Shown one piece after another: positions 14,942 through 23,352 of a stretch of 64,000 bases of DNA (the stretch's first letter is position 1; each line of letters begins with the position of its first letter). The stretch is from Cognatishimia sp. MH4019 (GTDB lineage: Bacteria; Pseudomonadota; Alphaproteobacteria; Rhodobacterales; Rhodobacteraceae): the NCBI RefSeq assembly GCF_020177595.1, contig NZ_JAHTBL010000002.1, positions 186,001 through 250,000 of the forward strand. Reading direction: 5' to 3'. The notes under the pieces are model-generated. The model searched no databases. It worked only from the letters and a program-made list of their open reading frames with translations, and was not told where the DNA came from. The position numbers and the translations under genes are program-made.

Positions 14942-15837
14942 GCCTTGCATTGGCTCTCTGCCTGGATGCGCTTTTCGGCGAGCCGAAATGGCTGTGGAAC
15001 CGGTTTCCTCATCCTGCGGTCTTGATGGGCCGCGCGATCGGTTGGATCGACGAAAACGTTAACAAAGGTACCATGCGGAAGCTGCGCGGTGCTGTCGCAT
15101 TCAGCGTGATCGGGTGCCTCGCGCTGGTGCTGGGAGCTGCGTTGCAAGCGCTGTCCGGACACATCATCGACGTGATACTTGCCGCGATTTTGCTGGCGCA
15201 AAGATCGCTTGTTGACCACGTCAAGGATGTCGCCAATGGCGCGCGCCTTTCCCTTCAGGAAGGGCGGCGCATGGTGGGCCGGATCGTGGGGCGTGATACG
15301 TCCCAGATGGACAATCCAGCCATCGCGCGCGCGGCGATTGAATCAGCTGCCGAGAATTTCGGTGACGGTGTCGTCGCCCCCGCTTTTTGGTTTGCAATCG
15401 GGGGATTGCCTGGTTTGCTGCTTTATAAGGTGACGAACACCGCAGACAGCATGATCGGCTATCGCACCCCACGCCATGCAGAGTTTGGCTGGGCCGCCGC
15501 GCGGTTTGACGACCTGCTCAACTGGGTGCCTGCGCGCCTGACGGCCGCACTGATCGCGCTTAGCCATTTCGACTTTGGCGGATGGCACGAGATCCGCAAA
15601 GATGCGCAGTTGCACCGCTCACCGAATGCAGGTTGGCCAGAGGCCGCTATGGCCCGCGTTCTGGGGGTCGCGCTGTCGGGGCCGCGATCTTATGAAGGGC
15701 AGATGCAGACCTTTCCATTCGTTAACGTAAGCGGACGCAAAGACATCGGACCGGATGCCGTCGATGCGTCAGTGGCCGTGCTGTGGCGCGCTTGGATCCT
15801 GTTGCTGGGCGGCGCGGTTCTTATCGCCATTCTGTGA
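14938..15837 (+). CDS. cobD: adenosylcobinamide-phosphate synthase (CobD/CbiB), integral membrane
   Basis: A 299-residue membrane protein that attaches aminopropanol (phosphate) to adenosylcobyric acid. It has the N-terminal CLDALFGEPKWLW, the HPAVLMGRAIGW block, ESAAENFGDGVVAPAFWF and the NTADSMIGYRT stretch typical of CbiB. The start is GTG at 14938, which overlaps the cobC stop and gives the standard N-terminus. It ends the DUF1636-cobC-cobD unit. Confidence 0.9.
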   Translation: MSLALALCLDALFGEPKWLWNRFPHPAVLMGRAIGWIDENVNKGTMRKLRGAVAFSVIGCLALVLGAALQALSGHIIDVILAAILLAQRSLVDHVKDVANGARLSLQEGRRMVGRIVGRDTSQMDNPAIARAAIESAAENFGDGVVAPAFWFAIGGLPGLLLYKVTNTADSMIGYRTPRHAEFGWAAARFDDLLNWVPARLTAALIALSHFDFGGWHEIRKDAQLHRSPNAGWPEAAMARVLGVALSGPRSYEGQMQTFPFVNVSGRKDIGPDAVDASVAVLWRAWILLLGGAVLIAIL

Positions 15838-15891
15838 TATTGCGTGCCAGCCTGCGCCTGCTAGGATAAGCTCGTTCAAACGGAGCTTACA

Positions 15892-17067
15892 ATGCAACGG
15901 TTAACCTCTTTTTTTGCAGCTTGCCTGATGGCCAGCGCAGCGTCGGCGCAAACCCCCTGTGGCGGGTCTTTTTCCAGCTATGTCGGCCAATTGAAGTCCG
16001 AGGCCGTCGCGAAAGGCCATGCGCCTGCAACCGTTGACAGATTTTTCGCGACTGTCCGACAGGACCCAAAAGTGATTAACGCGGACCGCTCCCAAGGGGT
16101 GTTTCGCAAAACATTCATCGACTTCTCCCGGTCTCTGATTTCGGCCAACCGAATGAATAATGGCGTCGCGAATGCCAAGAAGTACCGCAGCGTCTTTCAG
16201 GCCGCGCAAAGCCGATATGGTGTGCCGCCCGGCGTCTTGCTCGCGTTCTGGGCGCTGGAGACGGATTACGGCGCGGTGCAGGGTAATTTCAACACGTTGA
16301 ACGCGCTGGTAACGCTTAGCCATGATTGCCGCCGCCCGCATCTTTTCCGCCCGCAAGTCTTTGCCGCCATTGAGCTTTATGAACGCGGCGAGTTTGATCC
16401 CGCCCGCACAAAAGGCGCCTGGGCGGGTGAGATCGGCATGGTTCAGATGCTGCCCGAGGATATCTTGCGCAACGGGGTAGATGCCGATGGCGACGGGAAG
16501 GTCTCGCTGAAAACCTCGCCCCCGGATGCGCTGATGTCGGGGGCCAAAATGCTGTCCAATCTGGGCTGGCGACCGAATGAGCCATGGCTGCAAGAGATCG
16601 CTGTGCCCTCCAACCTAGACTGGAGCAAGACCGGTCTTGATCACCAACTCAGCGTTAACGAATGGGCCGCGATGGGGGTGCGCCCACGCGCGGGCCAGTT
16701 GGCCTCTGGGAACATGCAAGCGTCGGTGCTGCTGCCCATGGGGCGCAACGGCCCCGCCTTCCTCGCCTACCCGAATTATCGCGTCTATTTCGAGTGGAAC
16801 AAAAGCTTCGTCTATGTCACGACCGCTGCCTATTTCGCGACACGGCTTGAAGGCGCACCCGTTTACACTGCGGGAAACCCGGACAAGGGGTTGGGCGGCA
16901 ACCAGATGGTCGCGCTTCAGAAAAAACTCGCCGCGCGCGGCCATGATGTGGGTAAGGTCGACGGCATTCTAGGTGCCAAAACCCGGCGTGCCGTGCAGAA
17001 AGAACAAGCCCGGCTTGGGATGCCCGCAGACGCGTGGCCAACGCCCGCCTTGCTCAACAAGCTCTAG
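15892..17067 (+). CDS. lytic murein transglycosylase (MltB family) with peptidoglycan-binding domain
   Basis: A 391-residue periplasmic enzyme that cleaves peptidoglycan glycan strands. A signal peptide is seen at 1-19 (ends ASA before QTP). The catalytic domain carries Glu123 in FWALETDYG and the block GEIGMVQMLPEDI. A C-terminal PG_binding_1 domain (about 333-391, GGNQMVALQKKLAARGHD) anchors it to the wall. SD GGAG lies upstream. It sits between cobD and smc and appears unrelated to B12. Confidence 0.9.
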   Translation: MQRLTSFFAACLMASAASAQTPCGGSFSSYVGQLKSEAVAKGHAPATVDRFFATVRQDPKVINADRSQGVFRKTFIDFSRSLISANRMNNGVANAKKYRSVFQAAQSRYGVPPGVLLAFWALETDYGAVQGNFNTLNALVTLSHDCRRPHLFRPQVFAAIELYERGEFDPARTKGAWAGEIGMVQMLPEDILRNGVDADGDGKVSLKTSPPDALMSGAKMLSNLGWRPNEPWLQEIAVPSNLDWSKTGLDHQLSVNEWAAMGVRPRAGQLASGNMQASVLLPMGRNGPAFLAYPNYRVYFEWNKSFVYVTTAAYFATRLEGAPVYTAGNPDKGLGGNQMVALQKKLAARGHDVGKVDGILGAKTRRAVQKEQARLGMPADAWPTPALLNKL

Positions 17068-17121
17068 CAAAAAAGCGAAGCCACGCTCTTTCGCTCTTCC
17101 CAAATATCCCCGCCGGAGGCA

Positions 17122-17148
17122 GCGCGGATTTGCACCGCAAATCCGCGC
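17122..17148. terminator. strong hairpin between convergent transglycosylase and smc genes
   Basis: A perfect 12-bp stem (GCGCGGATTTGC / GCAAATCCGCGC) with loop ACC, followed by a smaller TTTGGC-AAA-GCCAAA hairpin near 17156-17170. Position between two convergent genes suggests bidirectional termination, though T-runs are weak. Confidence 0.6.
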
Positions 17149-17183
17149 GTAGCGATTTGGCAAAGCCAAAGCGCAATCCCTCT

Positions 17184-20100
17184 CTAAGCGACCAGCTGCT
17201 CCGCCTTCTTGAGGTCCACCGACACCAGCTGCGACACGCCTTGTTCAGCCATCGTCACACCGAACAAGCGATCCATCCGCGACATCGTTACGGCGTGGTG
17301 TGTAATGATCAAAAAGCGTGTGTCGGTGCGGCGGGTCATCTCGTCCAGCAGGTCGCAAAAGCGCGTCACATTGGCGTCATCCAAAGGTGCGTCAACCTCA
17401 TCCAGCACACAAATAGGTGCAGGGTTTGCCAAGAAAACAGCAAATATCAACGCAAGCGCGGTCAGCGTTTGCTCGCCGCCTGACAGAAGTGACAGGGTCG
17501 ACAGTTTCTTGCCCGGTGGTTGGCACATGATCTCTAGACCAGCCTCTAGCGGGTCGTCGGATTCGACCAGAACCAGCTTGGCTTCACCACCGCCAAAGAG
17601 GTGTGTAAAGAGCAAGGAAAAGTTGGAGTTCACTTGCTCAAAGGCAGTCAAAAGGCGCTCGCGGCCTTCCTTGTTCAACGACGCGATACCGGACCGCAAC
17701 GTGCGGATCGCTTCTTCCAGATCAGCCTTCTCGGTGACCAGCGCGTCATGCTCTTCCTGGACTTCTTTCGCATCTTCTTCGGCGCGCAGGTTCACAGCCC
17801 CCAAGGCGTCGCGCTGCCGTTTCAAGCGGTTCACATCGTTCTCGATTGCCTCGGCAGCGGGCATCTTTTCGGGGTCAGCGTCGAGCGTTTCAAGTAGTTG
17901 ATCAGGCGTCGTGTCCATCTCTTCGGCGATGCGTTCAGCGGCATAGGCGACCGTCTCTTTCGCGGCGTCGGCGCGGGCCTCAGAACGGGCGCGGGCTTCG
18001 CGCGCTTCCGATGCGGTGCGCTCTGCGTCACGCTCACTGGCGACGGCCTCGCGCAACGTTCCTTCGGCCTCGGACAAGGTATCGGCAGCTTTGGCGCGGC
18101 GGGCCTCAGCCTCCCGGATCGCGTCGGCGAGTTCTTCGCGTTTGGCAGCGATCTCGGATGGTGCGGCCTGGGCGGCATTCAATTCCTCAGACGAGGTTTC
18201 CTTGCGCTCTTTCAACTCGCCAATGCGTTTCTCAGCGGTCTCCAGACGGTGCTTCCAGCCGCTGATTTCCTTGGTGATTTCCTGAGAGCGCTTGAGGCGT
18301 GCTTCCCCTTCGCGGCGCAACTCGTCATGGGCGGAGCGACGCGCCATCATGGTCATGCGCGCGGCCTCGACCGTCATCTTGATGTCTTCGACGCGGGCGC
18401 GGGCGGCGTCCAGGTCTTCCAGATCGCCAAGCCCTGCTTCGGCTTCGGCCAAACGCGTGCGGGCGGCCATCGCTTCTTCTTCAAAGCGTGTCAGGGCAAG
18501 GGTCAGCGATTCCAGTTTACCGGCGGCGAGGGACTTGTCCGCCTCGGCCCGTGACAAGGCGCGGGAAGCGTCGGTGACGGCGGCATCGGCGGCACGGCGG
18601 GCAGCGCGGGCGTCTTGGTCTGCACGGGTCTGTTCGGCCAGTTGCGCCGACAGCATCTCGTGGGCGCGCTGCGCCCCGTCGGCTTTGGCAGCCGCGTCTT
18701 CGAGGTCGCGTTTCAATTCGACCAATCGGTTGAGTTGCTGCAGGCGCAAGGCCGCAGCTGAGGGCGCGTCCTCGGCCCCCGCGCGGAACCCGTCCCAGCG
18801 CCAGAGGTCTCCTTCGAGCGACACAAGGCGCTGGCCCGGTCTCAGGTCAGCCTGCAGGCGGGCCGCATCGCTGGCGTCCACCAAACCGATCTGGCTGATG
18901 CGGCGACCCAGAACGATGGGCGCGGTGACGTGATTGTTCAGCGACGTCACGCCATCAGGCAGCGGTTGCGAGGTGCCGTAACCGGGCAGCGTCGTCCAGC
19001 CGGAGGCGGCATCGCTATCCACTTCGGGCGCGCGCAGGTCGTCGGCAAGGGCAGCGCCCAGCGCTTTCTCAAACCCCGGCTCGACGCGGATACTGTCGAG
19101 GACCTGACCGCCTTCGGCAGTGTCGCGGTCGACCAGCTTGGCGAGGGCGGCAACTTCGGCGCGCAGGGCGTTGGCTTCACCTTCGGCTTCCGAGCGGAGC
19201 GCGCGGGCATCCGCCTCACGCGACTGGGTATCGGCGCGAGCGGCCTCGGCATCGGCGAGCGCTTTTTCTGCGGCATGCGCAGCATCGGTCGCGGCCTTCT
19301 CGGCGGTTTGCGCGGTGGCGAAATCCTCTTCGGCTTTGGTCAAGGCTGCCTGAGACTGCGAGAGTGCGTCCTTGGCTTTTTGCGCCTCAAACTCGTTTTT
19401 CTCGAGTGTTTTCTTGCTGTCTTCCAACAAGCGCTGCGCGGATTGGTGGCGCGCCGCAAGGCGGGCGACGTCTTCGGTCAGCTGGCTCAGATCAGCCTCG
19501 CGCTGCTGCAAAACCTGCGCACCTTCACTGGCGTCGGCATTGGCGGCGGTCAGGCGATCCTCGTGTCCTTCCGAGGCTTTCGCGATCTCGGTGGCTTCCC
19601 ATTCCAGACGGTCAATCGTTTCGCCCGCGTCCTTGTTCAGGCTGCTTTCGCGGTCGATATCCTGCGTCAACTGCGCGATACGGTTTTGCAGCGTCTCGAT
19701 GGTTTGAAGCGCGCGGCTTTCCTGATCGTTGAGCGTGTCGCGCTGGACCTGCAGGCGTTGCAGAACGGCGGCGGCGATCGCCTCTTCCTCGCGCAGAGGC
19801 GGCAGAACGTCTTCCGCGCGTTGGCGGAGTTTAGCGGCCTCGCGCGCGGCGGTTTCGGCTTGAGCGGCGGCTTTGGTCCGCTCTGTCAACGTCTCTTGAG
19901 CGGCCGCGCGTGCCTCATCGGCTTCGCGCCAGCGGCGATACAAAAGCAACCCTTCAGCGCGGCGCAGATCGGTACCGATTTCACGATACCGTGCGGCTTG
20001 GCGCGCCTGACGGGCAAGTGCGGCCAACTGATTGGCCAGTTGTTCGATCACATCATCGACGCGGGCGAGGTTCGTCTCGGCCCCTTTCAGCTTCAACTCG

Positions 20101-20639
20101 GCCTCATGCCGACGTTGATAGAGGCCCGAGATGCCCGCCGCTTCTTCCAGAATGCGACGACGCGCTTTGGGCTTGGCATTAATCAGTTCCGAAATCTGGC
20201 CCTGCCGGACAAGCGCAGGGGAATGCGCGCCGGTGGACGCATCCGCAAACAGCATCTGCACGTCGCGGGCGCGGATGTCTTTTGTGTTGGCTTTATAGGC
20301 CGAGCCGATATCGCGGGTGATGCGGCGGACGACTTCCAATACATCGCTATCGTTGAAACCCGCAGGCGCCAAGCGATCCGAGTTGTCGATGTGGATCGAG
20401 ACTTCGGCAAAGTTGCGAGCGGGGCGCGTGGCGGCACCGGCGAAGATCACGTCCTCCATCCCGCCGCCGCGCATGGCGGTGGGGCGGTTTTCGCCCATGA
20501 CCCAGCGCAGCGCCTCTAGCAGGTTGGACTTGCCGCAGCCATTGGGCCCCACAACGCCCGTCAGCCCGTCCGCGATCACAAGATCGGTCGGGTCGACGAA
20601 ACTTTTGAAGCCGTTAAGACGCAGGCGAGAGAACCGCAA
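17184..20639 (-). CDS. smc: chromosome segregation protein SMC
   Basis: A 1151-residue SMC ATPase that compacts and segregates the chromosome with ScpA/ScpB. Walker A GPNGCGKSN is at 31-39. A long coiled coil rich in Ala/Glu/Arg follows, with a hinge at about 520-650 (GPGF-like segments and APIVLGRR), a second coil, then the ABC signature LSGGEQTLTALAL and Walker B VLDEVDAPLDD near the C-terminus. The start chosen is TTG at 20639 (LRFSRLRLNGFKSF), since homologues begin with M at this site and AAGGA precedes it; no ATG fits, although the frame stays open to 20855. Confidence 0.92.
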   Translation of the reverse strand: MRFSRLRLNGFKSFVDPTDLVIADGLTGVVGPNGCGKSNLLEALRWVMGENRPTAMRGGGMEDVIFAGAATRPARNFAEVSIHIDNSDRLAPAGFNDSDVLEVVRRITRDIGSAYKANTKDIRARDVQMLFADASTGAHSPALVRQGQISELINAKPKARRRILEEAAGISGLYQRRHEAELKLKGAETNLARVDDVIEQLANQLAALARQARQAARYREIGTDLRRAEGLLLYRRWREADEARAAAQETLTERTKAAAQAETAAREAAKLRQRAEDVLPPLREEEAIAAAVLQRLQVQRDTLNDQESRALQTIETLQNRIAQLTQDIDRESSLNKDAGETIDRLEWEATEIAKASEGHEDRLTAANADASEGAQVLQQREADLSQLTEDVARLAARHQSAQRLLEDSKKTLEKNEFEAQKAKDALSQSQAALTKAEEDFATAQTAEKAATDAAHAAEKALADAEAARADTQSREADARALRSEAEGEANALRAEVAALAKLVDRDTAEGGQVLDSIRVEPGFEKALGAALADDLRAPEVDSDAASGWTTLPGYGTSQPLPDGVTSLNNHVTAPIVLGRRISQIGLVDASDAARLQADLRPGQRLVSLEGDLWRWDGFRAGAEDAPSAAALRLQQLNRLVELKRDLEDAAAKADGAQRAHEMLSAQLAEQTRADQDARAARRAADAAVTDASRALSRAEADKSLAAGKLESLTLALTRFEEEAMAARTRLAEAEAGLGDLEDLDAARARVEDIKMTVEAARMTMMARRSAHDELRREGEARLKRSQEITKEISGWKHRLETAEKRIGELKERKETSSEELNAAQAAPSEIAAKREELADAIREAEARRAKAADTLSEAEGTLREAVASERDAERTASEAREARARSEARADAAKETVAYAAERIAEEMDTTPDQLLETLDADPEKMPAAEAIENDVNRLKRQRDALGAVNLRAEEDAKEVQEEHDALVTEKADLEEAIRTLRSGIASLNKEGRERLLTAFEQVNSNFSLLFTHLFGGGEAKLVLVESDDPLEAGLEIMCQPPGKKLSTLSLLSGGEQTLTALALIFAVFLANPAPICVLDEVDAPLDDANVTRFCDLLDEMTRRTDTRFLIITHHAVTMSRMDRLFGVTMAEQGVSQLVSVDLKKAEQLVA

Positions 20640-20864
20640 AGCCCTATCCTTGGTGATTCCGTTGGTGGCCAAGTTGACGGCAGAGTGTCGCTTTGAGTCA
20701 ACAGGTCCCACGCAGCATCTGGGGAAATGCGCCGACTTATCCCCAAGATATTGAAGTTTCCGCCAAGCGGACGTCGCGAAAGCCCATAGCGGCGGCGGAA
20801 TCGTTCTTGACCGCCCGTATGCCGCGGCGCACAAACAAATGGCATGGTTCCCCATGGCGCACAG
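20640..20864. other. divergent promoter region between smc and the cobalamin riboswitch
   Basis: Lies between the smc start (minus) and the riboswitch (plus). It must hold promoters for both directions, but I see no -35/-10 pair worth naming. Confidence 0.4.
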
Positions 20865-21028
20865 CGTCGGGGATCAAATGGGAATACGGTGCGCGTGACC
20901 CAATCGGGACGCAAAGCCGAAGCCGCCCCCGCGACTGTAAGCGGAGAGTGTCAGGCCTTTTGCCACTGGAGCAATCCGGGAAGGCGGCCAGATGCCTCGA
21001 CCCGCAAGCCAGGAGACCAGCCTTGCAT
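20865..21028 (+). promoter_or_regulatory. cobalamin (B12) riboswitch
   Basis: Conserved elements appear in the right order: GGGAATACGGTG (20880-20891), CCCGCGACTGT (20928-20938), TGCCACTGG (20961-20969), CCGGGAAGGCGG (20977-20988) and a near-perfect B12 box AAGCCAGGAGACCAGCC (21006-21022). It lies directly upstream of the CbiM-like permease gene. Family knowledge: adenosylcobalamin binding normally represses the downstream genes. A hairpin at 21044-21061 (CCTGTC/GACAGG) touches the SD region at 21064-21067, which suggests control of translation initiation; that is inference. Confidence 0.93.
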
Positions 21029-21074
21029 AACAGTAACCCCTGACCTGTCGGGTGTGACAGGATGGAGAAAGACT

Positions 21075-21752
21075 ATGCATATCGAACCAGGCGTCGTGAA
21101 CGGCGCCAAACTTGCTTTGAGCTACGCAACCGCAGCAGGTGCGGTGGCCTATTCCGCAAAACTGATCTGGGAGAGCCTTGTCGCCAATGGCATCGTTTCC
21201 CTGATCGCACGCTCGGCCATGGCGACTGTGGCTGTGTTCTTCTTCTTTGAAGTGCTGCCGACCTTTGCCGTCGGCGTGTCAGAAGTGCATTTCATTCTGG
21301 GCACAACGCTGCTGTTGATCCTGGGCACAGGGCCCGCTGCGATCGGTTTGGCGCTGGGACTTCTGGCGCAAGGGCTGTTCTTCGCGCCCACTGATCTGCC
21401 ACAATATGCGATGAACGTGACCACGCTTCTGGTGCCGCTTTTCGGCATTCATTTCCTGGCCAAGCGGATTATCGCGCCGCACACGCCCTATGTCGACCTG
21501 ACCTACATGCAGGCGCTGAAATTGTCTGCGGCTTATCAGGGCGGTGTTGTCGCCTGGGTGGCCTTCTGGGCGCTTTACGGCTCTGGCTTCGGGGCGGAGA
21601 ACCTGACCAGTGTGGTGACGTTCGGCGCCGCCTATATGCTGATCCTGCTGCTTGAGCCGATTGTCGATCTGGCGGTTCTGGCCGGTGCCAAAGCGCTGCG
21701 CGGACTTGAAGGATCGGGCCTTGTGACGCCCCGCCTTCACGCGGCTGAGTAA
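21075..21752 (+). CDS. CbiM-like cobalt uptake permease (stand-alone)
   Basis: A 225-residue membrane protein with about six or seven hydrophobic segments. It begins MHIEPGVVNGAK; in CbiM/NikM proteins the N-terminal Met-His forms part of the metal site, and His2 is present here. Further marks are the motif GVSEVHFILGTTLLLILG and FGIHFLAKR. No CbiN, CbiQ or CbiO partner lies next to it. The B12 riboswitch directly upstream supports cobalt import rather than nickel. SD GGAG is seven bases upstream of the ATG. Confidence 0.8.
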   Translation: MHIEPGVVNGAKLALSYATAAGAVAYSAKLIWESLVANGIVSLIARSAMATVAVFFFFEVLPTFAVGVSEVHFILGTTLLLILGTGPAAIGLALGLLAQGLFFAPTDLPQYAMNVTTLLVPLFGIHFLAKRIIAPHTPYVDLTYMQALKLSAAYQGGVVAWVAFWALYGSGFGAENLTSVVTFGAAYMLILLLEPIVDLAVLAGAKALRGLEGSGLVTPRLHAAE

Positions 21753-21829
21753 GCTCTTCCTTTAACGGATCAGCGGGGCCGGATATGTCTGGCCCCGCGC
21801 TTTGCAACTCATCTTTTCAGGGGAATGAA

Positions 21830-22906
21830 ATGGCTGGGAAAATACCTGCAACTGTCGTGACCGGCTTTCTGGGCGCGGGCAAGACGACACTGATCCGGCA
21901 CATGCTGGAGAACGCTGAGGGCAAGCGCATTGCCCTGATCATCAACGAATTTGGCGATCTGGGCGTGGATGGTGACATTCTGAAAGGCTGCGGTGATGAG
22001 ACCTGCACCGAGGATGACGTGATGGAGCTGTCAAACGGCTGCATTTGCTGCACCGTCGCCGATGACTTCATTCCGACAATGGAAAAGTTGCTGGATCGCG
22101 AGACGCCCCCCGATCACATCGTGATTGAGACCTCGGGTCTGGCGTTGCCGCAGCCGCTGGTGCGGGCGTTCAACTGGCCGGGGATTTCGACGAAAGTCAC
22201 CGTCGATGGCGTGGTGACTGTGGTCGATGGCAAAGCGGTGACCGAAGGGCGGTTCGCACACAACGTCGATGCCGTCGATGCACAGCGGGCGATGGATGAG
22301 AACCTGGATCACGAGACGCCGCTGTCGGAGTTGTTCGAGGATCAGGTCGCCTGTGCGGATATGATCGTGGTGAACAAATCGGACTTGCTGGGCGAGGACG
22401 AGGCGGGCGCTCTGGTTGGCAAGCTGAAAGGCGAGGCGCGCGATGGCGTGCAAGTCGTGAAAACTGCGATGGGGCGGATGCCGGTGGATGTGCTGCTGGG
22501 TCAGGGTGTTGGAGCCGAAGACGATCTGGAGAGCCGCCACGAGGTGCATCATCACCACCATCATCACGATGACGAAGACCCTCATCACGACGATCACCAT
22601 CTCCATGAGCACGAGCACGGCCACGACGAGTTCGAAAGTTTCGTCGTCACCCGCGCCGAAGTGGCCGACCCAAAGGCTTTTGCCGAACAGATTGCCGATG
22701 TGATCCGCGCGCATGATATCTTGCGCCTCAAGGGCTTTGTGGCCGTTGAAGGCAAGCCGATGCGCTTGACCGTACAAGCGGTTGGCCCACGTGTGGACAG
22801 CTATTTCGATCAGCCTTTTGGCGCTGCTCCGCGTCAGACACGGTTGGTTGTCATCGGGCAATCCGGGCTGGATCGTGCCGCGATTGAGGCGGCTCTTGCG
22901 GCATGA
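21830..22906 (+). CDS. cobW: CobW, G3E-family GTPase metallochaperone
   Basis: A 358-residue GTPase thought to deliver Co(II) for B12 synthesis. Walker A GFLGAGKTT begins at residue 12, the metal-binding CxCC motif is Cys71-Ile-Cys73-Cys74, and the guanine-specificity motif is NKSD near 197. A His/Asp/Glu-rich linker (about 238-266) precedes the C-terminal CobW_C domain. ATG at 21830 has AGGGGA upstream and starts the canonical VVTGFLGAGKT region; the frame is open to 21785. It overlaps the next gene by ATGA. Confidence 0.93.
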   Translation: MAGKIPATVVTGFLGAGKTTLIRHMLENAEGKRIALIINEFGDLGVDGDILKGCGDETCTEDDVMELSNGCICCTVADDFIPTMEKLLDRETPPDHIVIETSGLALPQPLVRAFNWPGISTKVTVDGVVTVVDGKAVTEGRFAHNVDAVDAQRAMDENLDHETPLSELFEDQVACADMIVVNKSDLLGEDEAGALVGKLKGEARDGVQVVKTAMGRMPVDVLLGQGVGAEDDLESRHEVHHHHHHHDDEDPHHDDHHLHEHEHGHDEFESFVVTRAEVADPKAFAEQIADVIRAHDILRLKGFVAVEGKPMRLTVQAVGPRVDSYFDQPFGAAPRQTRLVVIGQSGLDRAAIEAALAA

Positions 22907-23352
22907 AAATCGCCGTTGAAGACCCGCTGACAGAAGATGCTTTGGGGCTGATCGACGGCTCCGAAGCGGCGCTGCGGGCGGTCTATACGCCCGACGAATG
23001 TTTCGCCTACTCGCCCAAGGAATTGGCGGAGCCCAACGTGCGCTTCTACCTCGCGCGTGACGATGAAGGCACCCCGATGGGCTGCGTCGCGGCGGCGGAT
23101 ATGGGCGATTACGTCGAGGTGAAACGCTTGTTCGTCAGGCCCAAAGCGCAAGGCACGGGCTTGGGTCGCAATCTGATGGCGCATCTGGAGGCGGAGGCGA
23201 AAGCGGCGGGCCATAACTTGGTGCGGTTGGAGACGGGCGATCTGCTGGTCTCGGCCTGCGCGCTTTACGAGCGGATCGGCTATGTGCGGCGCGGCCCGTT
23301 CGGTGACTACGAAGAGGCCGAGGCCAGCACGTTCATGGAAAAGGCGCTGTAG
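22903..23352 (+). CDS. GNAT family N-acetyltransferase inside the cobalamin operon
   Basis: A 149-residue GNAT acetyltransferase. The acetyl-CoA P-loop motif is RPKAQGTGLGRNLM near residues 78-91, preceded by VEVKRLFV and followed by ACALYERIGYV, the usual GNAT C-terminal motif. It overlaps cobW by ATGA and abuts cobN with no gap, so it is co-translated with them under the B12 riboswitch. The substrate is unknown; a link to B12 is by context only. Confidence 0.85.
   Translation: MKIAVEDPLTEDALGLIDGSEAALRAVYTPDECFAYSPKELAEPNVRFYLARDDEGTPMGCVAAADMGDYVEVKRLFVRPKAQGTGLGRNLMAHLEAEAKAAGHNLVRLETGDLLVSACALYERIGYVRRGPFGDYEEAEASTFMEKAL

Noticed and set aside
16637-20754. Long plus-strand open frames opposite smc (for example 18930-20519)
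   Set aside because: They are antisense shadows of a high-GC coiled-coil gene; they have no domain pattern or SD, and SMC on the other strand explains the region fully.
22545-22630. CATCAC-rich run
   Set aside because: It codes for the His-rich linker of CobW and needs no other explanation.
22031-22861. Minus-strand frame opposite cobW
   Set aside because: Antisense shadow with no start signal; cobW is unambiguous.
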